This document shows, piece after piece, positions 20,694-22,398 of a DNA stretch of 22,398 bases. The position numbers were made by a program, and so were the translations under genes. The stretch comes from Physocladia obscura (taxonomy: Eukaryota > Chytridiomycota > Chytridiomycetes > Chytridiales > Chytriomycetaceae), in NCBI GenBank assembly GCA_027596945.1, contig JADGJH010000286.1:1-22398 (forward strand). The letters run 5' to 3'. Position 1 is the stretch's first letter. Every line of letters begins with the position of its first letter. The notes beneath the pieces were generated by a model. It was not told the DNA's origin. It searched no databases and worked only from the letters and a program-made list of their open reading frames with translations.

Positions 20694-21430
20694 CTAGACG
20701 AATGACATACCATTGTTTTCAATGCTTAACTTCCGGTTTCACTGTACGAATGAGGCTGATTGATTGTTTCTGAGGCGCTCGTTATTTCTAATGTCTGAAT
20801 GTCGCCTCTGCTAAACGTGAATCCCAATCCGCTAGTTAATGATGCTGCACTGCAAACTCACAGATGTGAAACAATTCTTTTTGCTTCAATCTCAAATTGG
20901 TTTCATCACACATTTCTTCTTTATTAGATATTTATATCGCGCCGCAGAATGTTCGGCCAACTAAATACTCGTTCAAACTCTTGCTTTCAGCCTTCCAAGC
21001 AAATAATCGCCCAGTGCAGCAGCCCTCTTAAATTGCCCACCCGAAACTTCAATGATGCGATCTAAGTGCGGCATAATCTGCCACGACGGCCCTAATAACG
21101 TGAATACTAATAACAAAAACTGAAAATTCCTGCTCAAACACTGCTTTTGGAGAAACTTCCACTACTTATTCGATAGTGATTGCCATCATTTACTTTGGTT
21201 CCCAAAAGTGAACAAACCGCTGTGGAAGAAGAAAAAAATTTAAGCACCAGGGTTTTTGTTCCGTTGTTTGGCCCTGTTTTCTTGTCGAAATTTATTTTAT
21301 ATGCACAGGTTTATCTTTACAAAGAATTATTCGAAATATACACAAGCAGATACGACACTAACTTCTCTGAAAATTTCATTCAGATCGTTTTTGATGTCAA
21401 ACATACCAAAATAGAGCTCTGTGAAAACAA
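20694..21430. promoter_or_regulatory. Upstream region of the kinase; probable 5' exon(s) and promoter
   Basis: This stretch of about 740 bp has normal CpG content, unlike the flank to its right. On the minus strand it should hold the promoter and the missing first exon of the kinase: an acceptor-like GTCTAG abuts the coding frame at about 20,694. A CCAAT box on the kinase strand lies at 20896-20900. I could not fix the first exon from sequence alone. A possible + strand exon pair ends at 21,449 but lacks an ATG (see findings). Confidence 0.35.
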
Positions 21431-21449
21431 ATTACATTATGACTTGTAA

Positions 21450-21910
21450 AGCAAAAACAAGCAGAAACATAAAATGGCTGGCTGTCAAATTTAAATTTTG
21501 ATTTATTGCAATCAAAATTCAAAATATTAAGGAGTTGATGAAAAAGTCATTGTGATGCAAATCACAAAAACTGATGCTCCTGTTAAAACAGTTTTTTTTA
21601 CACACATGCACATGAAAGGGCTCAAATTCACGGCTTGTATGGCAACTTTCACCACAGAAGCTATGTTGATTTGCCATTTGCAACAAGGGGCTTAGAGATG
21701 ACACAACTTTATTAATTTGTTGTGACTATTTCAGAAAAGAAACAAACAGTTTTTATACATTTTCCAGTGAGTTGGTAGCACCTGTTGAAATCTGCATTAC
21801 TCTCTGGTGTAGTACATATGATAAAACCCAAATCAACCCTTATATGCATCATGGCTGTTGCAACTGCATCAATATACAGTGTTAGTGCTTCTGATGGATA
21901 AAAACCAAGT
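21450..21910. other. CpG-depleted non-coding stretch left of right repeat A
   Basis: I see no recognisable gene and a single CpG (about 21,631). It resembles the left flank in composition. Short open stretches in it show no domain. Confidence 0.5.
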
Positions 21911-22095
21911 AAACTTCAACTCCAACTAAATCCCATATTCCTATCTTGGACTCTTGTCATTTAGTTTTGAGATATTTAGTATTGAATTAGTTGACTCAAG
22001 CTGCTACAGCTACAAACAATAACACATCTACTTTTCTACTCCTTACTGAAACCCTATGCCTGTTCTCCAGCCACTATTTAGCAATTTATTTGAGT
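21911..22095 (+). repeat. Repeat segment A, right copy (direct partner at 3904-4091)
   Basis: It shares ordered blocks with the left copy: AAACTTCAACT, CTTGTCATTTAGTTTTGA, TAGTATTGAATTAGTTGACT, CATCTACTTTTCTACT and a final AGCAATTTATTT. It is followed directly by segment B in inverted orientation. Confidence 0.7.
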
Positions 22096-22104
22096 TGAAA
22101 GAAA

Positions 22105-22270
22105 ATAAAGAAAGAGAATAAAAAGCATTACAAAAGAAAACTGATTTGAAAGTGGCTGGAAAGTGGTTGGAAATTACTTGAATTGTTTTTAATTCTTGAA
22201 AATAATAGAAGGCTTGAGAAAATTCTGGAAAATTCTTGAAGAAATTAGATTGATTATTTAATTTACATCA
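22105..22270 (-). repeat. Repeat segment B, right copy, inverted
   Basis: Read on the minus strand it begins TGATGTAAATTAAAT and continues ATCAATCTAATTT, CAAGAATTTTC and AATTTTCTCAAG, matching 3677-3840. The order here is A then B-inverted, whereas on the left it is B then A, as expected if B is a terminal inverted repeat around A. Confidence 0.6.
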
Positions 22271-22398
22271 TGTTGCAATCTCTGTTTATGATTGTGTATG
22301 GTAAGGAATTTTATTGAGTATTTTTTTTTCTTTATTCTAGATTTTCATTGTTCAAAATCCTCAATCACAAAAATTCCAAAAACAGTCTTTAAATAAAT

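Overview
This window looks like nuclear DNA of an intron-dense, AT-rich eukaryote, most likely an early-diverging flagellated (chytrid-like) fungus. That placement is an inference from two observations. The serine/threonine kinase resembles the fungal Ran1/Sks1/Ksp1 group, and the largest gene matches the CCDC162 family as I recall it, a family I associate with ciliated or flagellated eukaryotes. Introns are mostly 42-85 nt with GT...AG ends and CTAAC/CTAAT-type branch sites. I saw no rRNA, tRNA, CRISPR array or bacterial-style operon.

Layout. About 1-4,340 is a gene-poor flank almost free of CpG. It holds a decayed Ty1/copia pol remnant (about 2,460-3,210), two repeat segments called here B (3,677-3,840) and A (3,904-4,091), and a WSC-like gene fragment (about 4,112-4,294). 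From 4,598 to 13,710 (+) runs one CCDC162-like gene that I resolve into 33 phase-consistent exons (2,484 codons). Between 13,877 and 14,536 (+) is a possible small lysine-rich gene of six short exons (115 aa, tentative). From 14,745 to 17,317 (+) is a four-exon, 803-aa probable nuclear regulator with a GRF-like CxC...C...C finger, an AT-hook-like motif, a basic NLS and acidic/hydrophobic patches. From 20,688 to 17,596 (-) is a three-exon Ran1/Sks1-like kinase with a low-complexity insert inside the kinase fold and a disordered tail of more than 600 residues. It is tail-to-tail with the regulator, with only 278 bp between stop codons. From about 21,430 to the end the sequence is again nearly CpG-free and carries a second A copy (21,911-22,095), followed by B in inverted orientation (22,105-22,270).

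Together this is a compact CpG-containing gene island (about 4.35-21.4 kb) between two CpG-depleted, repeat-rich flanks that share the same repeat family. The genes do not form an obvious pathway. One has a possible link to the flagellum or zoospore, one to transcription and one to signalling. The best leads are the repeat and CpG architecture, the complete CCDC162-like gene with two neighbouring GC-AG introns, and the finger/AT-hook regulator.
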